Origin: Phaeobacter gallaeciensis
GTDB lineage: Bacteria > Pseudomonadota > Alphaproteobacteria > Rhodobacterales > Rhodobacteraceae
Length of the DNA: 64,000 bases
Reading direction: 5' to 3'
NCBI RefSeq assembly: GCF_001678945.1
Contig: NZ_CP015124.1
Location: 868,001-932,000 of the forward strand
The notes under the pieces were generated by a model, which was not told where the DNA came from, ran no database searches, and saw nothing but the letters and a program-made list of their open reading frames with translations. The stretch's first letter is position 1. Every line of letters starts with the position of its first letter. A program made the position numbers and the translations under genes. Positions 62,759-64,000 of the stretch are shown here, piece after piece.

Positions 62759-64000
62759 TCATTTCTCGGAAAAGCCGATTCGGTCCAGAAGGGCGCCAAA
62801 TGCATCGCGTTCCTCGCGATCCAGACGGGCGCCGTTCTCGCCAACGTCATATTGTGCCCTGTCTTCATTTTCACTTCGCACGGCCCTGTTCCGCGCCTCG
62901 GCGGCCTGCTTCAACCGCCAAGTCAAAGCCTCGTCCGCAAGACCGCTCAGGTCCTCCTCCGCCTCGGCCAGTTCCGCGTCCAGCCCGCGCAGGGCTTCGA
63001 GTTTCGGGAACTCTTCGGCCAGTGTCAGCCGGGCAGCCTCGGCATCGCCGGGTTTGCGCAGGCAGGGGATAATTGCCACATGGCGAAGGGCAAAGAGATT
63101 TTCAAGAGCGTGCGGGCCTAGGCTGTATTCGATTTCTTCTTTCAGCCGCTCCGGTGCGTCGATGCCATAGCGCAGGACCATGTCGCGCAGGGCCGCCAGA
63201 TCCGGATCGGTGCACAGCATCCGCTCCAGATTGGTTTCGAACTCATGGACCACCGCAGGGGTGGTGATCACGGTGGCCAGAATGACGGCCTCACGTGCGC
63301 GGGCCAGGCCTGCCTCATCCGATCCCGCCAGTAGCGAGCTGCGGGTGCTGGCCAGTGGGGTCAGAACCGCTCCCGGTCCGCGCCAGGGCGGTCGCGCTCC
63401 GTCGCGAAAACCGCGTCCGCCCTTGGGGCTGCTGCCCGTCAGGGAAAACCCTTCGCTGCGCTGCGGGCGGTTGCCGCGGAACAGCTGCCAGCGCAACTCC
63501 TTGATATCCTCGCCATAGTGCTGGCGGATGGAGGGATCGCGGATCAGTCGGATCTTTTCGCGCAGCGCCTTGTCCAGCGCCGCCTTGCGTTCGGGGCTGT
63601 CGAACACCCGCCCCTCGGTTTCGCGCTGCCACAGCAGTTTCACCATCGGCATCGCCTGATCCAGCACCGCCTGCACCGCGGCAGGGCCTTCGCTGCGGAT
63701 CATGTCATCGGGGTCCTTGCCTTCGGGCATGATGGCAAAGCGCAGGGATTTGCCGGCCTCCAGACGCGGCAGGGCCAGATCGATCAGCCGCATGGCCGCG
63801 CGGATGCCCGCCTTGTCGCCATCAAGGGCGATCACCGGCTCGTCCGACATCCGCCACAGCATCTGCAGCTGGTTTTCGGTAATCGCCGTGCCCAGCGGCG
63901 CCACACAGGAGGCAAAGCCGCCTTCGGACAGCGCGATCACATCCATATAGCCTTCGGCCACGATCAGCGGTGTGTCCCGCCCAGCGGCGGTGCGGGCCGG
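62759..64000 (-). CDS. dnaG: DNA primase, C-terminal part
   Basis: The frame runs into the right edge, so about 413 C-terminal residues are visible. They begin inside the TOPRIM domain (AEGYMDVIALSEGGFAS with the catalytic Glu, EPVIALDGDKAGIRAAMRLI and EGKDPDDMIRSEG), then the linker and the helical C-terminal domain that contacts DnaB. The GTG at 63961 is internal. It lies upstream of rpoD on the same strand, as in the macromolecular synthesis operon without rpsU. Confidence 0.93.
   Translation of the reverse strand, partial: PARTAAGRDTPLIVAEGYMDVIALSEGGFASCVAPLGTAITENQLQMLWRMSDEPVIALDGDKAGIRAAMRLIDLALPRLEAGKSLRFAIMPEGKDPDDMIRSEGPAAVQAVLDQAMPMVKLLWQRETEGRVFDSPERKAALDKALREKIRLIRDPSIRQHYGEDIKELRWQLFRGNRPQRSEGFSLTGSSPKGGRGFRDGARPPWRGPGAVLTPLASTRSSLLAGSDEAGLARAREAVILATVITTPAVVHEFETNLERMLCTDPDLAALRDMVLRYGIDAPERLKEEIEYSLGPHALENLFALRHVAIIPCLRKPGDAEAARLTLAEEFPKLEALRGLDAELAEAEEDLSGLADEALTWRLKQAAEARNRAVRSENEDRAQYDVGENGARLDREERDAFGALLDRIGFSEK

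Overview
The window is a 64 kb piece of GC-rich chromosome from an alphaproteobacterium, most likely a marine Rhodobacteraceae member (Roseobacter group). The evidence is the gene content and order: a rib gene set flanked by nrdR and nusB, pcm-tolC followed by a PopZ-like gene, dnaG-rpoD, hflK-hflC-degP, DUF2842 next to purA, and a GTTC-N7-GTTC type LexA box. Nearly all of it is densely packed chromosomal coding sequence. I see no rRNA, tRNA, CRISPR array, insertion sequence or prophage.

Layout. 0-5 kb: end of a bestrophin-like gene, a PAS-LuxR regulator coupled to a GNAT gene, a secreted repeat protein with a 2Fe-2S ferredoxin, a solitary OB-fold gene behind an SOS box that looks like the tail of DnaE2, a lipoprotein and a Crp/Fnr regulator. 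5-11.4 kb (minus): rpiA, gor, hflK, hflC and degP (carbon, redox and membrane-protein quality control). 11.5-15.3 kb: GST, sdaA, an EamA transporter and thiamine pyrophosphokinase. 15.4-19.2 kb: a very acidic 718-residue protein, DUF2842 and purA. 19.3-21 kb (minus): a cobalt-type nitrile hydratase operon (alpha, beta, accessory protein). 21-25.3 kb (plus): secG, pyrG, DUF1992, class I aldolase, DUF4389. 25.3-29 kb: an ArsR regulator heading a flavo/ferric-reductase-like gene plus a 35-codon membrane ORF, divergent from a PhzF and ornithine-cyclodeaminase-family pair. 29-38 kb: crotonase, SMP-30-like lactonase, aminotransferases, an ABC exporter, a glycosyltransferase, ygfZ and a secreted protein. 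38-41 kb: efp, a small conserved gene and cobQ. 41-46.7 kb (minus): PopZ-like, TolC, Pcm, PhnA, a DksA-like protein, small envelope genes. 46.8-57.9 kb: the riboflavin genes (nrdR, ribD, ribE, ribB-like, ribH, nusB), all minus, interrupted by plus-strand capsule genes (kpsS, export lipoprotein, kpsC) and a proline racemase-superfamily gene. 58-60.5 kb: yjbQ and a tandem trio of related secreted proteins sharing a WCG motif. 60.6-64 kb: rpoD and the end of dnaG.

The items I find most worth pursuing are the SOS-box-driven DnaE2-tail gene (2946-3422), the tandem WCG secreted family (58533-60026), the capsule genes placed inside the riboflavin cluster together with a terminator-like hairpin over the start of kpsC, the PopZ-like protein, and several short regulatory arrays (11-bp repeats before cobQ, a Pho-box-like site at 38919, an ArsR palindrome at 27151). 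All family names come from reading the sequence; no database search was run.
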